From the NCBI RefSeq assembly GCF_014648575.1, contig NZ_BMRJ01000001.1, forward strand, positions 797,440-861,439: DNA of 64,000 bases. Direction: 5' to 3'. This stretch comes from Agromyces mediolanus (lineage in GTDB: Bacteria; Actinomycetota; Actinomycetes; Actinomycetales; Microbacteriaceae). Under the pieces are notes generated by a model. That model was not told the origin of the DNA. It saw only the letters and a list, made by a program, of their open reading frames with translations, and ran no database searches. The number at the start of each line of letters is the position of its first letter. Positions within the stretch are counted from its first letter, which is position 1. This document shows positions 18,511-27,712 of this stretch, piece by piece. The translations under genes and the position numbers were made by a program.

Positions 18511-18514
<4 letters not shown>
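17060..18514 (+). CDS. pbpA: Class B penicillin-binding protein PbpA
   Basis: 484 residues from ATG 17060, overlapping the SEDS stop. One N-terminal anchor helix (ITILVFVMFLSLFVASTIV), a dimerisation domain, and a transpeptidase domain with PPGSVFK (SxxK), LSCNIPF (SxN) and AGKTGTAE (KTG). It crosslinks peptidoglycan in the periplasmic space and should work with the SEDS partner. The order equals the mycobacterial rodA-pbpA-pknA-pknB operon. It overlaps pknA by 4 bases. Confidence 0.94.
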
Positions 18515-20262
<1,748 letters not shown>

Positions 20263-20329
20263 CCCGCACTGGCGCGGCGAGCGGGGCCCCGAGCACCCGG
20301 GCTCGCGCCGATGGAAAGGACTGCACGAC

Positions 20330-22024
20330 GTGAACGATGAAGGACGCATTCTCGCGGGTCGCTACCGCGTGGGCGCGCTCATCGGGCGCGGCGGCATGGC
20401 CGATGTGCACGTCGGCACCGACACCCGGCTCGGTCGGCAGGTCGCCATCAAGCTGCTGAAGCCGCAGCTGGCGACCGATCCGGCCTTCCGGATGCGCTTC
20501 CGGCAGGAGGCGCAGTCGGCGGCGCGGATGGCGCACCCGACCATCGTGCGCGTCTTCGACGCGGGCGAGGAGACCGTGGTCGACCCCTCCGGCCACGAGG
20601 TGCAGCTGCCGTTCATCGTGATGGAGTACGTCGAGGGCCGGCTGCTGAAGGACGTCATCAGCGACGGCCCCCTCGAACCGCAGGCGGCGGTGCGGATCGC
20701 CGAAGGCGTCCTGACCGCCCTCGAGTACTCGCACCGCGCCGGCGTCGTGCACCGCGACATCAAGCCCGGCAACATCATGATCACCACCGCCGGCCAGGTG
20801 AAGGTCATGGACTTCGGCATCGCCCGGGCCGTCTCCGACTCGTCGACGACGGTCGCGCAGACCACCGCCATCCTCGGCACCGCGGCGTACTTCTCGCCGG
20901 AGCAGGCCAAGGGCGAGACCGTCGACGCCCGCACCGACCTGTACTCGATGGGCGTCGTCCTCTTCGAGATGCTGACCGGGCGGCCGCCGTTCCGCGGCGA
21001 CACCCCGGTCGCGGTGGCCTACCAGCACGTCAGCGAGCGCCCGGTGAAGCCGAGCGTCATCAACCCGAAGGTCTCGCCGGCGCTCGACGCCGTCGTGCTG
21101 CACGCGCTCGCGAAGAGCCGTGACGACCGCTACCAGACTGCGGCGGAGTTCCGGGCGGATGTCGAGACGGCGGCGTCCGGCCGCGTTCCCGTGCACCGCG
21201 AGCCCGAGGGCGCCGCACTGCTGTTCGACGCGCCCACCGGCTCGCTCTCCAGCTCCGAGCTCGCCCTGCGGCAGCTCACCGAGGACGAGACGATGACGCG
21301 CACGCAGCGTCGCCCACCGGCCGTCTGGATCTGGTCGGGCATCGTCGCGGTCGTGGTCATCGTCATCGCGGTCATGTACTGGGCGCTGAACCTGCAGCCC
21401 ACGACCGAGCTGCCGTCCGACGTCGCGCGGGTCCCGGACCTCACGGGGCAGACGTACGAGCAGGCCGTCGATCAGCTGCAGGACCTCAACCTGCCGGCCA
21501 CCAGGGTCGATCAGACCGACCCGTCGATCCCGGCGGGACAGGTAATCGACACCGACCCTCCGGCCGGCGAGACGGTCTCGAGCGGCACGACCATCACCGT
21601 CTTCGTGTCCAGCGGGCGCGAGGCCGTCGCCGTGCCGGATCTCGCGAACCTGACGCTCGACCAGGCGAAGCAGGCCATCACCGATGCCGGCCTCGTCCCC
21701 GGCAGCGAGACGCGCGAGAACTCCCCCACCGTGGCCGAGAACACCGTGCTCGGCAGCGACCCGGCCGCCGGCACTTCGGTCGAGCTCGGGTCGACCGTGA
21801 ACTTCAAGATCTCGAACGGCCGGGTCACGCTCACCGACCTGACGGGCCAGTCCCTCGCGGCGGCGAGCTCGTTCCTGCAGTCGCAGAACCTGCAGCTCGT
21901 CCCGGTGCCCGTGCCCGATCCGGAGTGCCCCTCGCAGCCCGGTTCGCCGGTCACCCAGCAGTCGCTGCCGCCCGGCGAGGTCCCGCAGAAGTCCGAGGTC
22001 GAGCTGAGCTACTGCGCCGGCTGA
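20330..22024 (+). CDS. pknB: Ser/Thr protein kinase PknB with PASTA repeats
   Basis: 564 residues from GTG 20330 (GGAAAGGA upstream). Kinase domain about 8-275 with GRGGMADVH, VAIKLLK, HRDIKPGNIM, DFGIAR and GTAAYFSPEQ. One helix (VWIWSGIVAVVVIVIAVMYWAL) at about 330-351. Three extracellular PASTA repeats: VPDLTGQTYEQAVDQL, VPDLANLTLDQAKQAI and a diverged LTDLTGQSLAAASSFL. Mycobacterial PknB has four. PASTA domains sense muropeptides or lipid II and set wall synthesis and division through FhaA, FhaB and PstP, all in this operon. Confidence 0.94.
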   Translation: MNDEGRILAGRYRVGALIGRGGMADVHVGTDTRLGRQVAIKLLKPQLATDPAFRMRFRQEAQSAARMAHPTIVRVFDAGEETVVDPSGHEVQLPFIVMEYVEGRLLKDVISDGPLEPQAAVRIAEGVLTALEYSHRAGVVHRDIKPGNIMITTAGQVKVMDFGIARAVSDSSTTVAQTTAILGTAAYFSPEQAKGETVDARTDLYSMGVVLFEMLTGRPPFRGDTPVAVAYQHVSERPVKPSVINPKVSPALDAVVLHALAKSRDDRYQTAAEFRADVETAASGRVPVHREPEGAALLFDAPTGSLSSSELALRQLTEDETMTRTQRRPPAVWIWSGIVAVVVIVIAVMYWALNLQPTTELPSDVARVPDLTGQTYEQAVDQLQDLNLPATRVDQTDPSIPAGQVIDTDPPAGETVSSGTTITVFVSSGREAVAVPDLANLTLDQAKQAITDAGLVPGSETRENSPTVAENTVLGSDPAAGTSVELGSTVNFKISNGRVTLTDLTGQSLAAASSFLQSQNLQLVPVPVPDPECPSQPGSPVTQQSLPPGEVPQKSEVELSYCAG

Positions 22025-22029
22025 GTCCT

Positions 22030-22048
22030 CGCAGGCTGAGCTCCTGCG
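22030..22048. terminator. Short hairpin between convergent pknB and pabA/trpG
   Basis: CGCAGG (22030-22035) and CCTGCG (22043-22048) form a 6-bp stem with a 7-base loop, in the 36-bp convergent gap. Weak, with no T run; it could serve both directions. Confidence 0.3.
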
Positions 22049-22060
22049 CGGGCTGAGCGC

Positions 22061-22693
22061 CTACTTGAGGAGCGGGTTCAGGCCGGCGGCGCGCTCGCGC
22101 GCCTCGGGGAGGCCTGCCGCCGCGAGCCAGTTGCCGAGCATGCGGTATCCGCCCTCGGTGAGCACCGACTCCGGGTGGAACTGCACCCCGTAGATGGGCG
22201 CCCGCTCGTGGCGCAGCCCCATGATGACGCCGCCCTCGGTCCGGCTCGTGACGACGAGCTCGGGGGGCAGGGTGCCGTCGACGACCGCGAGCGAGTGGTA
22301 CCGGGTCGCGGTGAACGGCTGCGGGACCCCCGTGTAGAAGTCGCCGTCGTCGTGGCGCACGTTCGAGGTCTTGCCGTGCATCAGCTCTTCGGCGTTGGTC
22401 ACGACGCCGCCGAATGCCTCCGCGATCGCCTGGTGCCCGAGGCACACCCCAAGCAGCGGCTGCCCGCTCGCGAGCGCCGCCTCGACCGCGGGGATGGAGA
22501 TGCCGGCGTCGGCCGGCTTGCCGGGACCCGGCGAGACGAGCACGGCGTCGAACTCCGCGAGGCGCGCCGGCACGTCGGCGACGGCGATGTCGTCGTTGCG
22601 GATGACCTCGGTCTCCGCGCCGAGCTCCTGCAGGTAGCCGTTGAGGGTGTAGACGAAGCTGTCGTAGTTGTCGATGACGAGGACGCGGAACAT
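22061..22693 (-). CDS. Glutamine amidotransferase, anthranilate/PABA synthase component II
   Basis: 210 residues. A class I glutamine amidotransferase with RVLVIDNYDSFVYTL at the start, oxyanion loop SPGPGKP, nucleophile GVCLGHQ (Cys82 region) and the His-Glu pair in FHPES. It supplies ammonia from glutamine to chorismate for folate (PabA) or tryptophan (TrpG). In Actinobacteria this gene lies next to pknB and is usually a shared trpG/pabA; the chorismate-binding partner is not nearby, so I leave the symbol open. Its start directly abuts the stop of the 51-aa membrane gene upstream. Confidence 0.9.
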   Translation of the reverse strand: MFRVLVIDNYDSFVYTLNGYLQELGAETEVIRNDDIAVADVPARLAEFDAVLVSPGPGKPADAGISIPAVEAALASGQPLLGVCLGHQAIAEAFGGVVTNAEELMHGKTSNVRHDDGDFYTGVPQPFTATRYHSLAVVDGTLPPELVVTSRTEGGVIMGLRHERAPIYGVQFHPESVLTEGGYRMLGNWLAAAGLPEARERAAGLNPLLK

Positions 22694-22849
22694 TTACTCC
22701 ACCGTGACGTTGATCGGGTTCAGGATGTGGTCGACCCAGGGGAACACCCAGGTGAAGAGGGCGTAGACGGCCGCTGCGGCCAGCACGAGCATGATCAGCA
22801 GCCGCAGCCACCACGGACCGGGCAGAATGCGCCAGAGGGCTCCGTACAC
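22694..22849 (-). CDS. 51-aa single-helix membrane protein between sortase and amidotransferase
   Basis: A short gene running GTG (22849-22847) to TAA (22696-22694). The protein starts MYGALWRILPGPWWLRLL, has one helix (LLIMLVLAAAAVYALFTWVF) and ends NPINVTVE. Small proteins with the same pattern (GPWWLR, FTWVFPW, a terminal Thr-Val-acidic) occur at this place in many actinobacteria, from memory of such loci. The stop is immediately followed by the pabA/trpG ATG, and the start is 1 base after the sortase stop, so all three are one operon. Function unknown. Confidence 0.75.
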   Translation of the reverse strand: MYGALWRILPGPWWLRLLIMLVLAAAAVYALFTWVFPWVDHILNPINVTVE

Positions 22850-22850
22850 G

Positions 22851-23660
22851 TCACTGCTCCCATCGTGCGACGTCTGCCGCGATCTCGGCGGGCGGCCCGG
22901 CGGACAGCGGCTGCCACGACTCGAGCACCCCGTAGGCGATCAGGCGCTCGGCGGTGGAGTACAGCGGGTTGCAGGTCGTGAGGGTGACGATCCGGTCGGT
23001 CGCCTGCAGGTCCGGGCGGTGCGGCACCGGGGCGAGGACGTCGACCGTGTCGGGGGTGACGTACTCGAAGTCCCGGAAGCGGTAGGTGTACCAGCCGTCC
23101 TTCGTCTGGATGAAGATGCCGTCGCCCAGCTGGAGCTGCTCGATCTCGTGCATGCCGCCGCCGTAGGCGCTGCGGTGCGCGGCGATCGCGAAGTTGCCGA
23201 CCTCGCCGGGCATCTGCGTCTCGGGGTAGTGCCCGACGCCGAGGTCGAAGCTGTTCAGCACGTCGAGGCCGTAGCCCTGCGCGATCGTCCGCACCGAGTC
23301 CACCGTGTCGGGGCTGTTGAACCGGGGCACGTACATCACCGCGAACGGCTCGGCGTTGCCGTACTCGCTCGTGTCGACGACGGGATCGCCGTAGTCGGCC
23401 GGATCCGGCGGCGGGGCGTCGCCCCGCGTCGCGCGCTCCTCCTCGATCCACTTCGACGACTGGGTGGATGCCGCGGCGGACTGCTGCCCGGCCATGATCG
23501 CGTCGTTCCACCAGAGCTGCCAACCGAGGAAGAGCAGGATGAGCACGCCCGCGGTCACGAGGAGTTCGCCGAACACCCCGACCACGCTCACCCGTGGGCG
23601 CGGCCTCGCCGGGCGACGCGAGGCGCGTCGCCCACCCTCAACCGGCGCGGGCGCGGACAT
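22851..23660 (-). CDS. srtE: Class E sortase
   Basis: 269 residues. A basic N-terminus and one anchor helix (GELLVTAGVLILLFLGWQLWW, about 31-51), then the sortase barrel: AIAAHRSAYG (His), TLTTCNPLYST with Cys230, and AERLIAYG (Arg). The TLTTCNP motif and the position next to crgA and pknB are typical of actinobacterial class E sortases, which join LAXTG proteins to the wall. A protein ending in LADTG is encoded 4 kb away at 27713-30085, a probable substrate. Confidence 0.9.
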   Translation of the reverse strand: MSAPAPVEGGRRASRRPARPRPRVSVVGVFGELLVTAGVLILLFLGWQLWWNDAIMAGQQSAAASTQSSKWIEEERATRGDAPPPDPADYGDPVVDTSEYGNAEPFAVMYVPRFNSPDTVDSVRTIAQGYGLDVLNSFDLGVGHYPETQMPGEVGNFAIAAHRSAYGGGMHEIEQLQLGDGIFIQTKDGWYTYRFRDFEYVTPDTVDVLAPVPHRPDLQATDRIVTLTTCNPLYSTAERLIAYGVLESWQPLSAGPPAEIAADVARWEQ

Positions 23661-23716
23661 ACCCGTGAGTCTACTGCCGCCCGGCTGTGCCGGAACCGTG
23701 CGCTTCGCCGCCGGGA

Positions 23717-23745
23717 TGGGCTCCGCGCCCCGCCTCGGCTAGAAT
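23717..23745 (+). promoter_or_regulatory. Promoter of crgA, probably leaderless
   Basis: TAGAAT (23740-23745) is a near-consensus -10 with a weak -35 TGGGCT (23717-23722), spacer 17. The crgA ATG starts 8 bases after the -10 and no Shine-Dalgarno fits, so transcription probably starts at or next to the ATG. Confidence 0.6.
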
Positions 23746-23752
23746 CTCGGGC

Positions 23753-23992
23753 ATGGCACGTGCGAAATCCCCGAAGCCCGCGAACGCGGAGCAGCCGAGC
23801 GGCGAAGAGGCCCCGAACCCCGTCTGGTTCAAGCCCGTCATGTTCGGCTTCATGCTGCTCGGACTGGCCTGGATCATCGTGTTCTACGTCTCCGGCGGGG
23901 CCTGGCCCATCGCCGACCTGGGTCCGTGGAACATCCTGATCGGATTCGGCATCGCCTTCATCGGCTTCCTCATGACCACCCGCTGGCGCTGA
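23753..23992 (+). CDS. crgA: Cell division protein CrgA
   Basis: 79 residues from ATG 23753. A Lys/Pro/Glu-rich cytoplasmic N-terminus (RAKSPKPANAEQPSGEEAPNPVWFKP), then two helices (VMFGFMLLGLAWIIVFYVSG and WNILIGFGIAFIGFLM) ending in TTRWR. This is the standard CrgA layout; it recruits FtsI and other divisome proteins and can inhibit Z-ring formation. The frame extends upstream to 23687 but the -10 element lies inside that extension. It is divergent from the sortase operon. Confidence 0.93.
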   Translation: MARAKSPKPANAEQPSGEEAPNPVWFKPVMFGFMLLGLAWIIVFYVSGGAWPIADLGPWNILIGFGIAFIGFLMTTRWR

Positions 23993-24013
23993 CGCCGGAC
24001 GGACCGACGACGA

Positions 24014-24047
24014 GAAAGGGGCGGGTGCTTCGGCACCCGCCCCTTTC
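24014..24047 (+). terminator. Rho-independent terminator of crgA
   Basis: A perfect 15-bp stem (24014-24028 with 24033-24047) with a TTCG tetraloop; the arms start GAAAGGGG and end CCCCTTTC, followed by TTC. Strong. Confidence 0.9.
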
Positions 24048-24066
24048 TTCATGCCGAGCGAACCGC

Positions 24067-24231
24067 TTTCCACAGCTCTCCACAGCGTTCTCCCCATTCT
24101 CCACAGACTCCTGTGGAATCTGGGGATAACCCCGCTCGCGGCGAGATTGCCGGGAATCCGGGCCTCTGGAGCAGCATCCACTGAATCACACCTCTGTAAT
24201 TCTCCCCAGACTGTGGAGAGGGTGTGGATAA
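24067..24231. other. Cluster of DnaA-box-like 9-mers between crgA and rhomboid
   Basis: In about 165 bp: CTTTCCACA (24066-24074), CTCTCCACA (24076-24084), TTCTCCACA (24097-24105, one mismatch to TTATCCACA), and on the minus strand TTATCCCCA (24129-24121, one mismatch), CTCTCCACA (24220-24212) and a perfect TTATCCACA (24231-24223). TGTGGAATC at 24112-24120 is a poorer copy. No gene fits the stretch. The boxes point in both directions, three on each strand. This lies about 18 kb from dnaA, on the same side as gyrA. Confidence 0.7.
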
Positions 24232-24232
24232 C

Positions 24233-25087
24233 TCAGAAGGCGCCGATCTTCCAGCGGGCCACGAGGAAGCCGAGCACGAAGAGCGCGACGACGAGCCCGG
24301 CAAGCAGGCCGATCTGGAGTCCGCGGCGCGAACGGTCCCGCGTCTCGAGGTAGATGAGCCCGACCAGGGCGCCGCCGATCAGGCCGCCGAGGTGGGCCTG
24401 CCAGGAGATGTTCGCGCCGGGCAGGAATCCGATCGCGAGGTTGATGGCGAGCAGCACGTAGAGCTGGGTGAGGTTGCCGCCCAGCCGTCGCTGGATCACG
24501 ACGAACGCGCCCATCAGGCCGAAGATCGCTCCGGATGCGCCGAGCACCCAGGTGAACGGGTCGGCGAACACGACGACCCCGATCGAGCCGGCGAGCCCCG
24601 CGATCAGGTACAGCGCGAGAAAGCGCCAGCGGCCGAGCATCGACTCGAGCAGCTGGCCGAACAGCCACAGCGTGTACATGTTCAGCAGCACGTGCAGGAT
24701 CGACCCGTGCAGCAGCAGGCTCGTGAGCGCCCGCCACGGCTCGATCGACAGCACGAAGGCCTGCGGCGTGAACGCGAAGAGGTTCGTGAGCAGCGAGCCG
24801 GTGAGGAACTGCAGCAGGTAGACGACGAGCGTCACGCCGATGATCGAGTATGTGACCACCGGAGCGCCGCGGCCCGCGGCGCTCCGCATGCGGGTGAAGG
24901 CGGCCGGTTTCGTGCGCGGCGCCTGTGCGCGCTGCTCACGCATGCACTCGGGGCAGATCACCCCGACGGGCGCCGGGGTCTGGCACTCGCCGCACACGGT
25001 GCGGCCGCAGCGCTGGCACAACACGTAGCTCCGCCGATCGGGATGCCGATAGCAGAAGTCCTCGCGGGACGGCGCGCCCTCGCTCAC
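24233..25087 (-). CDS. Rhomboid family intramembrane serine protease
   Basis: 284 residues. The N-terminus is a zinc-ribbon/B-box-like segment (CYRHPDRRSYVLCQRCGRTVC, CQTPAPVGVICPECM; cysteine pairs). Then at least six helices with LLNMYTL, GASGAIFG (Ser185 nucleophile) and QAHLGG (His232). The Ser-His dyad is complete, so it should cleave membrane substrates. A perfect DnaA box lies 2 bases beyond its stop codon. Its gene is next to a cyclophilin on the same strand, 25 bases apart. Confidence 0.9.
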   Translation of the reverse strand: MSEGAPSREDFCYRHPDRRSYVLCQRCGRTVCGECQTPAPVGVICPECMREQRAQAPRTKPAAFTRMRSAAGRGAPVVTYSIIGVTLVVYLLQFLTGSLLTNLFAFTPQAFVLSIEPWRALTSLLLHGSILHVLLNMYTLWLFGQLLESMLGRWRFLALYLIAGLAGSIGVVVFADPFTWVLGASGAIFGLMGAFVVIQRRLGGNLTQLYVLLAINLAIGFLPGANISWQAHLGGLIGGALVGLIYLETRDRSRRGLQIGLLAGLVVALFVLGFLVARWKIGAF

Positions 25088-25112
25088 CCGATGCTCGAGA
25101 TTCTCGGGCGGG

Positions 25113-25664
25113 TCAGCGCTGCTCGATGGCGATCGACTCGATCACCACGTCCTCGAGCGGCTTGTCGCGGCCGTCGGTGGGAACCGCGGCGAGCTTGTCG
25201 ACGACCGCCTGGCTGGCGGCGTCGGTCACCTTGCCGAAGATGGTGTGCTTGCCCTGGAGCCAGGTGGTCGGCCCGACGGTGATGAAGAACTGGGAGCCGT
25301 TGGTGCCGCCGCCGGTGATGCGGTCGGGGCCGGCGTTGGCCATGGCGAGCACGTAGGGCTCGGTGAAGTCGAGCTCGGGGTTGATCTCGTCGTCGAACTG
25401 GTACCCGGGACCGCCGATGCCCTGGCCGAGCGGGTCGCCGCCCTGGATCATGAAGCCGGGGATGATGCGGTGGAACACGACGCCGTCGTAGAGCGGCACA
25501 CCGCTCTGCTTCTGGCCGGTGCCCGGGTGGGTCCACTCCTGCTCACCGGTCGCGAGACCGATGAAGTTGCGCACCGTCTTCGGCGCGTGGTTGCCGTAGA
25601 GCTCGACCTCGATCGGGCCGTGGTTCGTCGTGATCGTCGCAACAGCGGTGGGGAGAGCAGCCAT
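25113..25664 (-). CDS. Cyclophilin-type peptidyl-prolyl isomerase
   Basis: 183 residues from ATG 25664 (complement). A second ATG at 25673 would add three residues. The fold motifs are present: [26 protein letters not shown] (catalytic Arg), [11 protein letters not shown], and [12 protein letters not shown]. No signal peptide, so it acts in the cytoplasm. The equivalent gene near pknB in mycobacteria is ppiA. It is divergent from the next gene. Confidence 0.92.
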   Translation of the reverse strand: MAALPTAVATITTNHGPIEVELYGNHAPKTVRNFIGLATGEQEWTHPGTGQKQSGVPLYDGVVFHRIIPGFMIQGGDPLGQGIGGPGYQFDDEINPELDFTEPYVLAMANAGPDRITGGGTNGSQFFITVGPTTWLQGKHTIFGKVTDAASQAVVDKLAAVPTDGRDKPLEDVVIESIAIEQR

Positions 25665-25784
25665 GTCGGCCATTCTCTCATGCACGAAGCGGCATCCGCT
25701 GGCAACCCCCGACGACTCCCACCTCGTTTCCAGGCGGTTCGGTGGCAAGATGGAGGAGTTCGCTGCACAACGATGGAGGTCGAC

Positions 25785-26294
25785 ATGAGCCTGTCACGCA
25801 AGCGCCGGAAGGAACTCAAGCGGCTGCGGGGGAGTGCGGAAGAACTGTGGGGGAACCAGCAGGCCGTACTGGAGCACGCGAATTCCGTCGCCCGTGAGGC
25901 CAGCCGCCAGCTCGGCAACCTGACGCGCGAAGAGGTCGTCCCGCGGGTTCGAGACGGGTACCAGACGTACGTCCGGCCCGGAATCGACACCGCGCGCGTC
26001 GTCGCGAAGCGCGCGGGCGACACCGCCGAGCGCACGGTGGGCGGCTTCCTCGGCTCGCTGCTCTCGGTCGGCGACATCGCCAACGACACCCGGGTGCGCC
26101 GCGCGATCGAGCGCGTCAACCCGCGCGCCGTGGTCGTCGAGCAGAAGAAGGGCCCGGGCGTCGGCACGATCCTCGCGATCGGCGCCGGCGTGGTTGTCGC
26201 CGCCGGCGTCGCGTACGCCGTCTGGCAGACGTTCCGCGCCGACGACGAGCTCTGGGTCGCCGACGACGAGCCCGAGAGCCCCGCGGCATCCTGA
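25785..26294 (+). CDS. Conserved hypothetical membrane-associated protein
   Basis: 169 residues from ATG 25785 with TGGAGGT upstream. The N-terminus is basic and helical ([20 protein letters not shown]), the middle is an amphipathic helical region, and one hydrophobic segment ([21 protein letters not shown]) sits near the C-terminus, followed by an acidic tail. Similar proteins occur at this place in other Microbacteriaceae, as far as I remember, without known function. The upstream part of the open frame overlaps the cyclophilin and is a shadow. Confidence 0.7.
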   Translation: MSLSRKRRKELKRLRGSAEELWGNQQAVLEHANSVAREASRQLGNLTREEVVPRVRDGYQTYVRPGIDTARVVAKRAGDTAERTVGGFLGSLLSVGDIANDTRVRRAIERVNPRAVVVEQKKGPGVGTILAIGAGVVVAAGVAYAVWQTFRADDELWVADDEPESPAAS

Positions 26295-26327
26295 TCCCCC
26301 GCGTCCCTTCCGACGCGCACCACTGAG

Positions 26328-26358
26328 CGATGGCCCCGCTGATCCAGCGGGGCCATCG
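26328..26358 (+). terminator. Hairpin terminator after the 25.8-kb gene
   Basis: A 13-bp stem (26328-26340 with 26346-26358) and a 5-base loop GATCC; the arms are CGATGGCCCCGCT and its complement. Followed by GTGTTTCC. Confidence 0.75.
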
Positions 26359-26397
26359 GTGTTTCCGGATCGTTCGGATCCGATTTCGGCCAGGCAC

Positions 26398-26427
26398 TTG
26401 CGCGGGCGGCGCGAACACCGATAGGTT
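26398..26427 (+). promoter_or_regulatory. Candidate promoter for the 26-aa peptide
   Basis: TTGCGC (26398-26403) and TAGGTT (26422-26427) with an 18-bp spacer. Weak consensus, but followed within 50 bases by a good ribosome binding site. Confidence 0.3.
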
Positions 26428-26472
26428 CGTGACCGTTCGTTTCCGCCGAGTTTCAGAGAGGAGTGATGACCG

Positions 26473-26553
26473 ATGATGAAGCAGACGTTCCAGTCGCCCG
26501 CCGGCCACACCTTCCTCGGCGCAGCGTTCGCGGCCTCCGTCGCCGCCTGCTGA
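26473..26553 (+). CDS. Possible 26-aa peptide, Ala-rich, ending in Cys
   Basis: ATG 26473 to TGA 26551-26553 encodes MMKQTFQSPAGHTFLG then AAFAASVAAC. AGAGGAG (26456-26462) lies 10 bases upstream. The AAFAASVAAC end looks like a short hydrophobic segment with a terminal Cys. A second ATG at 26465 in another frame would give 32 residues but is too close to the AGGAG. This is the only gene-like element in 26295-26824; it could be a leader peptide, a small membrane peptide or chance. Confidence 0.35.
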   Translation: MMKQTFQSPAGHTFLGAAFAASVAAC

Positions 26554-26824
26554 GCCCGGGCTGAGCGCCGCCAGTCTGCACTGGCCCCGTCGCTCTTGAA
26601 GGCTCCAGCCCCACGGGCACGTCGCGCCATCGAGGCGCATCGCCCATCACCGAGTCGGTGACTCGGACGCCGTACGCTGCGGCTCCCCGCTCCGGAACCT
26701 CCGGTGCGGCCGCGCGACGCCGGTCCGCCCGGACCCGTCGCGACTGAGACTCGGCGCGCCCGCGCGCGTCGACCCGGCTCCGAGCATCCTCGGGCGCCGA
26801 CCATCCTGAAACGAAGGAACCATC
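26554..26824. other. Untranslated stretch before the 26.8-kb gene
   Basis: 271 bp with short open frames only and no recognisable product. A long leader for the 26825 gene is possible if it is transcribed from the promoter at 26.4 kb. GGTGAC and GTCGCG repeats are present but no stable single hairpin stands out. Confidence 0.4.
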
Positions 26825-27073
26825 GTGAATCCCACGACCATCACCACCATCGGGACCACCGAATCCCGAGCGAGCGACGTGCGCACCGGTGCGCGCATGC
26901 TCCGCGAGCGCGTGGCCGCACGGCTCGGGCTCGCCCTCCTCGAATGGAGCCGTCGTCACGACGAGCGGCGCACGCACCGAGCGGTGGCGCACCACCGCGA
27001 GGCGCAGCGCATCGCGACGGCGCTCCGTGACGAGGAGTTCGCCCGCATCGCACTGAGCGTCACCGCCAGGTGA
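26825..27073 (+). CDS. Hypothetical basic helical protein
   Basis: 82 residues from GTG 26825; GAAGGA lies 8 bases upstream. The sequence is rich in Arg, His and Glu (REEVAARL-like helices; EWSRRHDERRTHRAVAHHREAQRIATALRD in sections), no membrane segment and no cysteine. It looks like a helical, possibly nucleic-acid-binding protein, but no family is recognised. It ends just before a strong terminator. Confidence 0.55.
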   Translation: MNPTTITTIGTTESRASDVRTGARMLRERVAARLGLALLEWSRRHDERRTHRAVAHHREAQRIATALRDEEFARIALSVTAR

Positions 27074-27123
27074 CCCCGTGAGCACCGTACGTCCCGCCGG
27101 GTGCACCGCCCCGGCGCCGATCC

Positions 27124-27153
27124 AACGGCCCCGTCCGCTCGGACGGGGCCGTT
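27124..27153. terminator. Strong hairpin terminator
   Basis: A 13-bp perfect stem (27124-27136 with 27141-27153), loop GCTC, arms AACGGCCCCGTCC and complement, followed by CCCTTTTC. It ends the 26.8-kb gene and may also end the convergent NUDIX gene. Confidence 0.85.
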
Positions 27154-27196
27154 CCCTTTTCTCCGAGGCGGCGACGTGCTGCGGGGCACGGACCGC

Positions 27197-27634
27197 TCAG
27201 CGCTGACGCCCGTCCGCGGGCTCCTCGGCGTTGAGTCGCAGCCCGATGTCCAGCAGGCTCACCCGCTTCAGACGCGGGATCTCCTCGAGCCGCACCCAGC
27301 GCGCCTCGTCGCTCGACCCGCCCACCTCGTTGCGCAGCTCGCCGCCGACGACGTGCGCGCGGTAGACCACCCGCATCGCGTAGAGCGGCGCCTGCCCCGT
27401 GTTCCGCCGCTCCGCCGGGATCACCATCGTGTCGATGCCGAGCAGGCGATCGATCTCGGCGTCGTAGCCGGTCTCCTCGCGGATCTCGCGGACCGCCGCT
27501 TCGAGCGGATGCTCCGACCCCTCGATGCCGCCACCGGGGAGGGTCCACCCCGAGCGGCCGTGCTCGTTCCAGTGCGAGAGCAGCATTCGCCCCTGGTCGA
27601 TGATGACGCCATACGCCGCGATGCGGATGTCCAT
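27197..27634 (-). CDS. NUDIX hydrolase
   Basis: 145 residues from ATG 27634 (complement). The Nudix box is complete: GGIEGSEHPLEAAV followed by REIREETGY, with SGWTLPGGG before it. Such enzymes cleave nucleoside diphosphates linked to another moiety; the substrate cannot be predicted. A -10 TACAGT on the minus strand (27646-27641) ends 7 bases before the ATG and no ribosome binding site is visible, so it is probably leaderless. The open frame extends upstream without homology. Confidence 0.88.
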   Translation of the reverse strand: MDIRIAAYGVIIDQGRMLLSHWNEHGRSGWTLPGGGIEGSEHPLEAAVREIREETGYDAEIDRLLGIDTMVIPAERRNTGQAPLYAMRVVYRAHVVGGELRNEVGGSSDEARWVRLEEIPRLKRVSLLDIGLRLNAEEPADGRQR

Positions 27635-27640
27635 TCGGTC

Positions 27641-27646
27641 ACTGTA
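27641..27646 (-). promoter_or_regulatory. -10 element of the NUDIX gene (leaderless)
   Basis: TACAGT on the minus strand, followed by GACCGA and then the ATG. The spacing puts the start of transcription at the start codon. The -35 region is not convincing. Confidence 0.45.
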
Positions 27647-27661
27647 CCCGCACGAGCCGAA

Positions 27662-27696
27662 GCCCCGGCGCCCGCACTGCACGCGGACGCCGGGGC
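27662..27696 (-). terminator. Hairpin after the surface-protein gene
   Basis: Outer arms GCCCCGGCG (27662-27670) and CGCCGGGGC (27688-27696), with an inner CCGC/GCGG extension. It lies 17 bases past the stop of the surface-protein gene on the minus strand; no T run follows. Confidence 0.55.
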
Positions 27697-27712
27697 GGTC
27701 GGATGCCGGGAC

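Noticed and set aside
26465..26563. 32-aa frame starting at ATG 26465
   Set aside because: The AGGAG is only 2 bases from this ATG; the ATG at 26473 has better spacing.
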